Shown: positions 55,256-63,683 of the stretch, one piece after another | Layout of the letters: each line of letters opens with the position of its first letter | Numbering within the stretch: position 1 is the stretch's first letter | The notes under the pieces: model-generated | What the model was told of the DNA's origin: nothing | Databases searched by the model: none | The model's input: the letters and a program-made list of their open reading frames with translations, nothing else | From: a bacterium | GTDB lineage: Bacteria; Moduliflexota; Moduliflexia; Moduliflexales; JAUQPW01 | Direction of reading: 5' to 3' | Assembly: GCA_030550175.1 (NCBI GenBank) | Contig: JAUQPW010000010.1 | Span: forward strand, 1-64,000 | Length of the DNA stretch: 64,000 nt | Translations under genes and position numbers: made by a program

Positions 55256-56338
55256 TTATCCTTTATTGACCTGCTGATTTGTAATCAGGTTTAAAGCTTC
55301 TTCAAAATTCTTTACCCTAAAATGAGGTCCCACATACAAATGGAGTTGAGGGTCCCGGGTAGGAGTAGAGTTAACAATTTCGGTTCCTTTGCAGGAAGGA
55401 CTTTCCACCAAAATAGTTTTGCAATTAATTTCTCGACCCATCAAAATGTTTTCCAGGCTTTTACTTATTATGAAACTACGCACAAGATTAATACTCAGAT
55501 CGGAAACAGCCCGCTCCATAAGGCCGGGACGAGGTTTTCGGCAAGAACATTCCACCCGGTAAGAGGCTATGTTCCCCTCTGGATGGTGAGGACAAAAGTA
55601 AATCCCTGCCAGTTCAATTCCTTGAGATTTAAGAAGTTGTTGTACGGCCCTATAATAGTGTTTAAAGTCTTGCTCGGTAAGTTGACCCATGGCAACTTCC
55701 GGATGGTTTGCCAGGATAATCAATCGATAACCGGCTTGTAAAAAGCCGGGTAATACCCGAAGCACCCCCTCATCGAAATTATCTAATGTTGGAGGGATAA
55801 GTTGTGGATCTTTAAAAAGGGTCTCCGGGTCTAAAAAAACGGCTTTATAAGAAGGCTGACTATAAACATGTAAGATTTTTTCAATAAGGGAACTGGTAGA
55901 GAGACCTTCTATTAATTTGGAAAGATAAATTTCGCCTCCATGGCGAAGAACAACTTCTTTTTCAATACAATCATACCCATGTTCCGGAGAGTTCACGTGA
56001 ATATGGGGCCTGATATGATCTAAAAGAGTAACCGGGGTTAATTCATCAAAAATAGTAATATAATCGGTACAGGCAAGCGCTGCCAACATCTCTGCCCGAT
56101 CCCGCTCTGAATAAATAGGTCGGTGGGGGCCTTTAAATCTACGTATAGAAGTATCACTGTTAACCCCCACGATAAGAACATCGCCCAGACTCTTGGCTTC
56201 CTGAAGCATTTTTACATGACCCAGGTGTAGGAGGTCAAAGGCTCCATTGGTGGTAACAATCTTACGCCCGGCTTTTCGGAGATGAGAGGCTATCTCAATG
56301 ATTTCCGCCCGGGATTTGATTTTATCTTTAAGACTCAT
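55256..56338 (-). CDS. HldE-type nucleotidyltransferase fused to a degenerate GmhB-type domain
   Basis: A 360-residue fusion. Residues 20-145 are a RfaE2/HldE C-terminal adenylyltransferase (TTNGAFDLLHLGH, GVNSDTSIRRFKG) that activates heptose phosphate for LPS core. Residues 160-350 resemble the HAD phosphatase GmhB including the Zn loop (CPHHPEG to CSCRKPRPGL), but motif I is FLDPETLF (second Asp to Glu), motif II lacks the Thr/Ser, and the VGD motif reads IISKSLEN. The phosphatase part is probably inactive. The start at 56338 follows the palindromic element j; the frame is open through it. Confidence 0.88.
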   Translation of the reverse strand: MSLKDKIKSRAEIIEIASHLRKAGRKIVTTNGAFDLLHLGHVKMLQEAKSLGDVLIVGVNSDTSIRRFKGPHRPIYSERDRAEMLAALACTDYITIFDELTPVTLLDHIRPHIHVNSPEHGYDCIEKEVVLRHGGEIYLSKLIEGLSTSSLIEKILHVYSQPSYKAVFLDPETLFKDPQLIPPTLDNFDEGVLRVLPGFLQAGYRLIILANHPEVAMGQLTEQDFKHYYRAVQQLLKSQGIELAGIYFCPHHPEGNIASYRVECSCRKPRPGLMERAVSDLSINLVRSFIISKSLENILMGREINCKTILVESPSCKGTEIVNSTPTRDPQLHLYVGPHFRVKNFEEALNLITNQQVNKG

Positions 56339-56349
56339 GAAAATGGTAT

Positions 56350-56434
56350 GGAAGTGTGGGGGTGTGGAGGTATGGGAGTATGGAGGTATGGGAGTGTATA
56401 CTCCCACACTTCCACACCCCCACACCTCCCACTC
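56350..56434. repeat. Simple-sequence palindromic element j
   Basis: Left arm (56350-56400) has GGAAGTGTGGGGGTGTGGAG and GTATGGGAGTATGGAGG; right arm (56401-56434) has CTCCCACACTTCCACACCCC and CACACCTCCCACTC. It lies between the NIPSNAP stop and the HldE start. Confidence 0.7.
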
Positions 56435-56435
56435 T

Positions 56436-56759
56436 CTACTTCATCGGAGAGAAACTTGTAGGGGTTAGAAGTAGGTTCTGGACGTTTTCCACTAAGGGGC
56501 CATTCTTCTCTGTTTCGGCTCGAGCTTTTAACCATTCGGGGTCTTCTTTCATGGCTTTCCAGGCTCTTTCAAAATGACCGGCGTCTTCAAAGGCGAGGAG
56601 ATAGATAAGTTCACTGTTATTTCCTACCAGGGGTTGCCAGAATCCGATAACTTTCATTCCATGCTTTTCGAAGAACGAAAGGGTTATCTTTGCAAAGCGG
56701 TCCAAAAGATCCGGCATTCGTCCTGGCATTGCTTTGTAAATCCTGAGTTCATAAATCAT
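56436..56759 (-). CDS. NIPSNAP family protein
   Basis: A 107-residue NIPSNAP-type dimeric alpha+beta barrel protein (MIYELRIYKAMPGRMPDLLD, GFWQPLVGNNSELIYLL). Members are small cytoplasmic proteins of unclear function. It lies upstream of the HldE fusion, separated only by element j. Confidence 0.92.
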   Translation of the reverse strand: MIYELRIYKAMPGRMPDLLDRFAKITLSFFEKHGMKVIGFWQPLVGNNSELIYLLAFEDAGHFERAWKAMKEDPEWLKARAETEKNGPLVENVQNLLLTPTSFSPMK

Positions 56760-56989
56760 AAGGAATAATAATAACGCAATGCATAATCTGTGAAAGGGCC
56801 TATCAGGTTTACATAGGACTTAGTCACATTTTACGCATCACGTTTTAGGGTAATGAAAGCTTTAGAAGTCGAATTCTTAGGTTCCCTAGGTCCTTGAAAA
56901 ATTTGTCAGCCAGGCTTACATCTTGCTTTAAAATAATTTTATCAAATAAAACTTGACAAGCTTTTATTTTAGAGTTTAAGCTGGTAGAG

Positions 56990-57898
56990 ATGCAAAGGAA
57001 AATACATATTATCCTGATAATTCTTATTCTCCTGGTAGGATGGTCCTGCTTTTTTATTGTTGACGAACGGGAATATGCGATTGTAACCCAGTTTGGTAAT
57101 CCGGTTCGTGTGATCAAATCACCGGGTTTAAAACTTAAGTACCCTTATCCCTTTCAGGATGTCCTTCGATTCGATAACCGTTTTTGGGTTTTTGAATCCC
57201 CGTCTCAAGAATTTCTTTCTCTAAGCAAGAAAAACATCATGGCTTCCAGTTTTCTCTTATGGAAAATTGAAGATCCCAAGAAGTTCCTACAGACGGTTTT
57301 CGACAAAAAAGGGGCTGAATCCAGGCTTTTAGATATCGTATCGGCACAATTAGGTGCGGCCCTGGGTAAAGTAGAACTGACAACTTTCATCACCGTGAAT
57401 CCTGAAGATTATCAAGCTGACGCGATTATGGCAGAAGTGACCAAGAAGTGTCGGGAGATTGCAAGTCAAGATTACGGGATTTTCGTTGCCGATGTTCGGA
57501 TACAACAGTTGGATTTTCCAGAAAAAAATCGGGAAAGTGTTTTTCAGAGGATGAAATCGGAGCGGGGGCGTATTAGCATGAAATATCGATCAGAGGGTGA
57601 GGAAGAAGGGCTTAAGATACGTGCAGAGGCCGCCAAGGAAAGGACGAAGATTGTGTCGGAAGCTTACAAGGTCGCCCAGGCTTACAAAGGGGAAGGAGAA
57701 GCTGAATCAACCAAAATCTATGCAGAAGCCGTTAATAAAAATCCTGAGTTTTATCAGTTTTTAAGAACCCTGGAAGCTTATAAATCTTTCATGAACGATA
57801 AAACCAGTATGATTTTACCGTTAAATTCGGATTTATTCAGACTTTTGTACGACCGTAATTATGTCTATGGGGAAGGAGGTGATCATAAACCTGAATAA
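56990..57898 (+). CDS. HflC-like SPFH protein 1
   Basis: A 302-residue SPFH/Band 7 protein with an N-terminal membrane anchor and HflC features (FIVDEREYAIVTQFGNPVRV, KSPGLKLKYPYPFQDV, FPEKNRESVFQRMKSERGR, FYQFLRTLEAYKSFMND). HflC with HflK forms a periplasm-facing cage around FtsH and controls its access. No adjacent HflK; the fused one is at 59088. Confidence 0.92.
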   Translation: MQRKIHIILIILILLVGWSCFFIVDEREYAIVTQFGNPVRVIKSPGLKLKYPYPFQDVLRFDNRFWVFESPSQEFLSLSKKNIMASSFLLWKIEDPKKFLQTVFDKKGAESRLLDIVSAQLGAALGKVELTTFITVNPEDYQADAIMAEVTKKCREIASQDYGIFVADVRIQQLDFPEKNRESVFQRMKSERGRISMKYRSEGEEEGLKIRAEAAKERTKIVSEAYKVAQAYKGEGEAESTKIYAEAVNKNPEFYQFLRTLEAYKSFMNDKTSMILPLNSDLFRLLYDRNYVYGEGGDHKPE

Positions 57899-57959
57899 AT
57901 TCTTTTACCTGCTTATAATTCTTGGAGTTAACCCTGGACTTTAACTAAGGAGGTTAATT

Positions 57960-58991
57960 ATGAGGTTGTTAATCAAACGATTCGTAGGGGTAGTCAGCGT
58001 TTCGGTTTTTCTTTTCTCCTTGTTGCTTAGTTTTCCTGTTTCAGCGGCAGAGCATAGATATGACCCGGGGGACAAAGTTTATTTCACTTACTGTCATTCT
58101 CATCCTCCTGCTTTAAAAATTAAACCTGGGGATAAAGTAATTACAAGAACCCGGGATGCATCCAATGATGCCTTTGCACCCACAGATAAAACCTTAGCTC
58201 CCAAACTGGATCTCACCAAAGTGAACCCTCAAACGGGTCCCTTTTACATTGAAGGGGCAGAACCCGGAGATACGCTGGTGGTGAAACTGTTAAAGGTTGC
58301 TCCAAACCGGGATTGGGGTTGGGGCGGGGCCATTCCCTATTTTGGAGCTCTGGCTCCAGAGTATAAGACCCAAATGGTGACAGATCCGGTGAAGGATACT
58401 TTATATGTCTGGAAGTTTAATCCAGACAGAACGGCGGCAGTTTTGGATATGCCCAAGAGCAAAGCAGGAAAGGCAGAGGTTCCTATCCGATCGTTCTTAG
58501 GAACTATTGGTACGGCTCCTCCGGGAAAGGAATGTATCAGCTCTCTGGTGCCGGGCCCTCATGGGGCTAATATGGATTTTAATGAGGTCGTTTCCGGGGT
58601 AACCATGTATTTTCCAGTTTTTGAACCCGGTGCTTTGTTTATGGTTGGTGATGGACATGCCGCACAAGGAGATGGCGAGGTCATGGGAGCGGCTATCGAG
58701 ACCTCCATGGACGTAGAGTTCACTGTGGATTTGATCAAAGGGAAAACCATCAACTGGCCCCGTCTGGAGAATGATAAATTTATCATGTCTATCGGCAGTA
58801 CACGACCTCTGATCGATGCCCTGAGAATTGCCTGTGTGGATTTAATTAACTGGTTGGTTACAGACTACGGTTTTGACAAAATGGAAGCTTATCAATTACT
58901 GGGGCAGGCAGCTCAAATTGAAGTTGCCAATGTGGTTGATCCTCAATACTCTGTGGCCTGTCAGTTGGACAAGAAGTATTTACCAAAGTAG
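57960..58991 (+). CDS. Exported acetamidase/formamidase family protein
   Basis: A 343-residue member of the FmdA/AmdA family with a Sec signal peptide (cleavage near VSAAE). Motifs include GPFYIEGAEPGDTLVV, GPHGANMDFNE and GDGHAAQGDGEVMGAAIE. It would hydrolyse short amides to ammonia and acid; export of this family is known in some bacteria. It interrupts the SPFH cluster. Confidence 0.92.
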   Translation: MRLLIKRFVGVVSVSVFLFSLLLSFPVSAAEHRYDPGDKVYFTYCHSHPPALKIKPGDKVITRTRDASNDAFAPTDKTLAPKLDLTKVNPQTGPFYIEGAEPGDTLVVKLLKVAPNRDWGWGGAIPYFGALAPEYKTQMVTDPVKDTLYVWKFNPDRTAAVLDMPKSKAGKAEVPIRSFLGTIGTAPPGKECISSLVPGPHGANMDFNEVVSGVTMYFPVFEPGALFMVGDGHAAQGDGEVMGAAIETSMDVEFTVDLIKGKTINWPRLENDKFIMSIGSTRPLIDALRIACVDLINWLVTDYGFDKMEAYQLLGQAAQIEVANVVDPQYSVACQLDKKYLPK

Positions 58992-59016
58992 TGTAAAAAA
59001 TACCTGGCCTTCCATC

Positions 59017-59041
59017 CCCTCATCCTATAGGGACGAGGGGA
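59017..59041 (+). terminator. Possible terminator after the amidase gene
   Basis: CCCCTCATCC, TATA, GGGACGAGGGG form a stem with one mismatch. No strong T run follows. It resembles the CCCTCA palindrome family. Confidence 0.35.
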
Positions 59042-59087
59042 TTAATTCTCCCGGATAAAGGGAGGGGGTAGGTTTTTCTGGTGACGA

Positions 59088-61241
59088 ATGATTGATTTCT
59101 TACTTCAAATCCTTCAAGAAATCTGGACAGTTTTTAAGGAAGCTTCTCTCTTTCTTCTCTTTGGTTATATTATAGGGGTTCTCTTAAACTTACTCATTCC
59201 GGCCAAAACCTTTCTTAAATACCTGGGAGCGGGAAAGATCAAGTCGGTTTTTTGGGCATCTCTTCTGGGAGTGCCCCTGCCTTTATGTTCCTGTGGAGTC
59301 CTTCCCACGGCGCTTTCTTTAAGAAAACAGGGTGCCACCAAAGGTGCCACTGTTTCTTTTCTCATTTCAACTCCGGAAACCGGGGTAGATTCCATCAGCC
59401 TGAGTTACGCTCTGATGGACCCCATTATGACCGTGGCACGCCCCATAGCTGCTTTTTTTACAGCCGTGACGGCCGGTATTGTAGCGAATTTGTGGGGGGA
59501 TGATACACCAGGTGCTCCAAGACCCGATCAACCCCCTATAACCCGGGATCCCCATCCTGATCTGGTAGAGGAGGGGTCTTTGCCAGAACCTCCTCCTCAG
59601 TTGGAAATCCTCTTAGAACCCCCTGTGGTTACACATACGCATTGGATTCAGGAATTTTATAAGAGATTTCTTGAATTGATTGACGAAACTTCTTACTGGT
59701 TAGTCCTGGGAGTGGTTTTATCCGGGATTATCGCTACGCTCCTTCCGGCCTCTTTCATTGAAAAATATCTAAGTGGGGGTTTTATAACGATGCTACTCAT
59801 GCTGCTCATCGGTATTCCGATTTATACCTGTGCGTCAGCATCGACGCCCATTGCTGCAACCCTCATCTTAAAAGGATTAAATCCGGGAGCTGCTTTGGTT
59901 TTTCTCTTATCCGGACCCGCAACCAATATCGGGGCCATTGTAGTCCTATTAAAATTTTTGGGTCGTAAGGTGGTTGCCCTCTACCTGGGAGCTATTGTGG
60001 TGATCAGCTTGTTGGCCGGATATATAGTCAACTGGATATATTTGAGCTCTGGCCTTGATCCCCGGGCTACTTTTGGAACCACCACCAGCGTTATTCCGGA
60101 ACGCCTTAAAATTATTGTGGCCATTGGAATGATCGGCTTATTTGTCTCCAGCATCCGCCGGACCCACATACCCGAAGAATGGATCCGCGTGCGAGACTGG
60201 ATGAGTGCCCTCACCGGATTTCATGTAACAACCCCCCGGATCAAATGGGGAGTCATCCTCAGCCTTGTAGTTCTTTACCTATATAGCGGTTTTATAACCG
60301 TCGAACCGGGAGAAATTGGAGTGAAATTACGTTTTGGGAGAATGGTCTCCTCTGATCTAACTCCCGGTCTTCACTACCATCTGCCGTGGCCTGTTGAAAA
60401 AATCGAAAAGATCCATCAAGATCTGGTTCGAAGGGTCGAGATTGGGTTCCGATCTTCAGCCGGTTCTACCCTGAATAATCCAAATCCTATTAAAACCTTA
60501 ACCGTAGCAGGTCCTTCCAATCCTGCACCAACGGCTATGACTTCCACGACCCTCTGGGCCGAGCAGAAAAAAGTAGAAAATGAAGCTTTTTTGATAACCG
60601 GAGATGAAAATATTGTAGATATTAATGTAACGGTACAATATCAAATCAAGGATCCTGTGCAATATGCTTATAAATTCGGTGAACCGGACCGACTGGTACG
60701 AAGTATGACCTTAGCCGGACTTCGTGAAGTTATCGGACAGATGATGGTTGACTCTATCCTTACGACGGAAAGGGGAAATATAGAAAAGAAGGTACAACGT
60801 ATCCTACAAGATGCCCTGGACGGGTATCAGGCCGGTATTCAGGTTCTTTTTGTACAATTGTTATCGGTAGATGCTCCCAGAGAAGTCCATTCGGCGTTCC
60901 GGGATGTAGCCAGTGCCCAGGAAGATAAAATTCATATCATCAACCGGGCTTTGACCTTTGCCGAAGAAACGATCAACACAGCCAAAGGAGAAGCTGCCAG
61001 TACCATTCAGTCCAGTCTGGCTTTTAAAGAGGAAAAAATCTTGAAAGCTCAGGGAGATGCCCAGGCCTTCCTTCTAAGAAATCAGGCCTATCAACTTTCC
61101 CCTGAGCTCAATCAATTCCGCCTTTACATAGAAACCCTTGAGACGGTTTTACCGAGAGTTCAAAAAACCATAAGGCCCGGGCCTCAATACGTCAAAGATG
61201 TTGATCTTTGGATGATTCGGCCTCTCGTACAAGAACCATGA
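59088..61241 (+). CDS. Fusion of SO_0444-like metal permease and HflK-like SPFH protein
   Basis: A 717-residue fusion. Residues 1-330 are a permease of the SO_0444/ArsP-like (DUF318) group: PLCSCGVLPTALSLRKQG at about 64-81, STPETGVDS, IPIYTCASASTPIAATLI at about 243-260 and LSGPATN, with eight to ten membrane segments. Residues 386-402 are a further membrane segment and 403-690 an HflK-type SPFH domain (ITVEPGEIGVKLRFGRMV, LHYHLPWPVEKIEKI). The Cys in the permease suit Cu/Zn efflux transporters. The next gene, hflC-like, overlaps by 4 bp. The reading frame is continuous, with no sign of a frameshift. Confidence 0.9.
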   Translation: MIDFLLQILQEIWTVFKEASLFLLFGYIIGVLLNLLIPAKTFLKYLGAGKIKSVFWASLLGVPLPLCSCGVLPTALSLRKQGATKGATVSFLISTPETGVDSISLSYALMDPIMTVARPIAAFFTAVTAGIVANLWGDDTPGAPRPDQPPITRDPHPDLVEEGSLPEPPPQLEILLEPPVVTHTHWIQEFYKRFLELIDETSYWLVLGVVLSGIIATLLPASFIEKYLSGGFITMLLMLLIGIPIYTCASASTPIAATLILKGLNPGAALVFLLSGPATNIGAIVVLLKFLGRKVVALYLGAIVVISLLAGYIVNWIYLSSGLDPRATFGTTTSVIPERLKIIVAIGMIGLFVSSIRRTHIPEEWIRVRDWMSALTGFHVTTPRIKWGVILSLVVLYLYSGFITVEPGEIGVKLRFGRMVSSDLTPGLHYHLPWPVEKIEKIHQDLVRRVEIGFRSSAGSTLNNPNPIKTLTVAGPSNPAPTAMTSTTLWAEQKKVENEAFLITGDENIVDINVTVQYQIKDPVQYAYKFGEPDRLVRSMTLAGLREVIGQMMVDSILTTERGNIEKKVQRILQDALDGYQAGIQVLFVQLLSVDAPREVHSAFRDVASAQEDKIHIINRALTFAEETINTAKGEAASTIQSSLAFKEEKILKAQGDAQAFLLRNQAYQLSPELNQFRLYIETLETVLPRVQKTIRPGPQYVKDVDLWMIRPLVQEP

Positions 61242-62266
61242 GAAGCATCTCAACCCATTGGGAACCTAGAAATTTAATGAATTTCTTTACAAGGTTCTGG
61301 TCACAAACGGTCTCACGCTTCCAACATCTTCCCCATAGAACTAAAAAATCAATTGGCTTCCTGGGGGGGGTTTTAGGATTGCTTTGTCTCTACTCCATGT
61401 TTTTTACCGTAGATGTGAGTGAATATGGCGTGGTTAAGCGATTTGGAAAAGTCGTAAGGGTTCTTTCAGAACCCGGTCTCCATGTAAAGCTCCCCGCCCC
61501 TTTTCATCAGGTTCAAAAAATCAATCGAAGCCTCATGAGCTTCCAACCTCCTACCATGGAATATCTGACCCAAAGCAAGAATCATATTTCTATTTCCAAT
61601 ATCACTTTATGGCGGGTGGGAGATCCCAAGAGATTTGTGGAGACCCTTATAGATAGGACCCATGCAGAAATTCGACTGGCCGATATAGTATCTTCCGAAA
61701 TCGGTTCTACCTTAGGAATCTATCCCTTAAATGCATTAATTTCTACGAAACCGGAAGAATTTCAGTTTGGAAAGGTCGTAGCTCAAATCCTGGAGAATAC
61801 CCGAAAAAATGCCAGGAATTACGGAATTGAAGTCATAGATGTTCGCTTGGTAGCCCTCAATTTCCCGGAGCAGAATAAACAGAGTGTTTTTGAACGTATG
61901 GTAGCCGAACGTGGACGTATGGCAACAAAGTATCGCTCTGAGGGGGAAATGGAATCTGCTCGTATCATTGCAGAGGCAGAACGAGAGAAAACAAAAATTC
62001 TGGCAGAAGCCTATAAAGAAGCGGAAAATTATCGAGCCCAGGGAGATAGTGAAGCCATGCGAATTTATACAGAAGCATTCCGCAATAATCCCCCGTTCTA
62101 TAAGTTCCTGAGAACCCTGGAGGCTTACGAGAAAATTTTTGATACCCGAACCTTGATCTTTTTCCCCTCCGATGCCGATGTGATTAAATTGCTTAATAAC
62201 CCTGAAGGAATGAAACCCGTTATCGAGAAGAAAGAGGCTTTGAAAGACCAGGCTCCTGTAAGATAG
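61238..62266 (+). CDS. HflC-like SPFH protein 2
   Basis: A 342-residue SPFH protein with an N-terminal anchor and HflC features (FFTVDVSEYGVVKRFGKVV, SEPGLHVKLPAPFHQV, FPEQNKQSVFERMVAERG, FYKFLRTLEAYEKIFD). Its ATG overlaps the stop of the permease-HflK gene (ATGA), so the two are translationally coupled and probably form a complex. Confidence 0.92.
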   Translation: MRSISTHWEPRNLMNFFTRFWSQTVSRFQHLPHRTKKSIGFLGGVLGLLCLYSMFFTVDVSEYGVVKRFGKVVRVLSEPGLHVKLPAPFHQVQKINRSLMSFQPPTMEYLTQSKNHISISNITLWRVGDPKRFVETLIDRTHAEIRLADIVSSEIGSTLGIYPLNALISTKPEEFQFGKVVAQILENTRKNARNYGIEVIDVRLVALNFPEQNKQSVFERMVAERGRMATKYRSEGEMESARIIAEAEREKTKILAEAYKEAENYRAQGDSEAMRIYTEAFRNNPPFYKFLRTLEAYEKIFDTRTLIFFPSDADVIKLLNNPEGMKPVIEKKEALKDQAPVR

Positions 62267-62397
62267 CAAGGCATAGGCAAGGAGTGATCCTGCCGGATAA
62301 CCCCTCAACTTAGAGAGGATTACTCTGACTGCCTTTTGAAGTTAGTGTTAATTAATTTAACCTGTCATGGCAGGTGAAGCAAAACAACCCGTTGACA

Positions 62398-62456
62398 GAA
62401 AAGATTGCTTTGCCGGGCTCATCCTGGAGTAGTGAAAGGCTCGCAATGACAATCTT
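62398..62456. repeat. Dispersed repeat of the GATTGCTT/CAATGACAATC type
   Basis: AAGATTGCTTTGCCGGGCTC and GGCTCGCAATGACAATCTTT are partly complementary ends of a repeat type common in environmental bacterial genomes. Confidence 0.45.
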
Positions 62457-62511
62457 TATTGTTCAAAGCTTTACAAGGTATTACGTATAAACCTTTACGC
62501 AAGCCCTCCTT

Positions 62512-63432
62512 ATGACCCAAAAAAGAAAAGTTCAGTTGGTTGGAATCCTTTTCCTTGTCCTGATAGCCGGGTATTTATCCACGGGTTTTTTTACCGTTGC
62601 CCCTGACGAACAGGCTGTAATCAGGCGCTTTGGTAAGATTATAAGTTCTCGCCTGGGGCCTGGAATGCACTATCGGATCCCCTGGCCGGTAGATCAGGTG
62701 AATACCCTCAAGACCACAGCCGTTATGAAAACAGGGGTGGGATTCGAGCTGGTTACAGAAGGCCAGGGTCAGGAACCTCCCCTGGGAATGGAACTCCTGA
62801 CGGGGGATACCAATATCCTCAATATTGCCATGGTCCTCCAATATGTGATTCAAGACCCGGCTCTATTTCTTTTTGAAGTAGAAGATCCTCAGAAACTCAT
62901 AAAAAATGTTGCAGCTTCCATATTAACAGAGACCGTTCTAAATTTACCTGTTGATGAGGTACTAACTTCTGGACGCCTGGTTATTCAGGATACTGTGAAA
63001 CAAAAGACCCAAGAAGCCCTGGATCGCTATAAGAGTGGTATTCATGTAATTTCGGCAAATATCATGAGTATTAATCTAGACCCGTCGGTAGTCCAGGCCT
63101 TTCAAGATGTTTCCAATGCCAGGGCTGATAGAGAAAGAAAAATCAACGAAGCCCATAGCTACGTAAATAATCTCTTACCTAAAACCCGTGGAGAAGCTCA
63201 ATCCCTTTTGCTGGAAGCTCAGGGATATAAGGAAAAAAAGATCTCTGAAGCAACCGGAGAAGCAAACCGCTTTAAGGAATTCCTGAAAGAATATGAAAAA
63301 TCTCCGGACGTTACCCGAACCCGTCTTTATCTGGAATATATGGAAAAAATCCTTTCCAAGGTTAAAAAATACTACATCGATTCGGATAACGGAAAGATTC
63401 CCGTTAACCTGAGACTTTCAACCACCCCTTAG
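62512..63432 (+). CDS. HflK-like SPFH protein 3
   Basis: A 306-residue SPFH protein with an N-terminal anchor and HflK features (FFTVAPDEQAVIRRFGKI, LGPGMHYRIPWPVDQV, GEAQSLLLEAQGYKEKK). It follows the fused HflK and HflC pair by 245 bp, giving the cluster two HflK-like and two HflC-like proteins in all. Confidence 0.92.
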   Translation: MTQKRKVQLVGILFLVLIAGYLSTGFFTVAPDEQAVIRRFGKIISSRLGPGMHYRIPWPVDQVNTLKTTAVMKTGVGFELVTEGQGQEPPLGMELLTGDTNILNIAMVLQYVIQDPALFLFEVEDPQKLIKNVAASILTETVLNLPVDEVLTSGRLVIQDTVKQKTQEALDRYKSGIHVISANIMSINLDPSVVQAFQDVSNARADRERKINEAHSYVNNLLPKTRGEAQSLLLEAQGYKEKKISEATGEANRFKEFLKEYEKSPDVTRTRLYLEYMEKILSKVKKYYIDSDNGKIPVNLRLSTTP

Positions 63433-63649
63433 GGCTGAAGCTGGGCGAAACTGCCGGGAACTCTGGAGTATGGAAAAATTTCTTGAAAAGGGCGGTAAAT
63501 ATTGCTTTGTTCTTTCCTTATCTTAAGGATAATGGGATTGGACGAAGAATAACCCAAGGTCTTCAACTCGTTTAGCCGATTAAAACCCCCTTTCGTTTTC
63601 AAATAGATCCGATGGGAAGCATGGAAATCATAGGGGAATAAAAAGAGGC

Positions 63650-63677
63650 GGGAGTATAGGCTAATTCCTATACTCCC
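63650..63677 (-). terminator. Hairpin terminator for the gene ending at 63684
   Basis: GGGAGTATAGG and CCTATACTCCC form an 11-bp perfect stem around CTAATT. On the minus strand it is followed by GCCTCTTTTTATT. Confidence 0.75.
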
Positions 63678-63683
63678 TTGATT

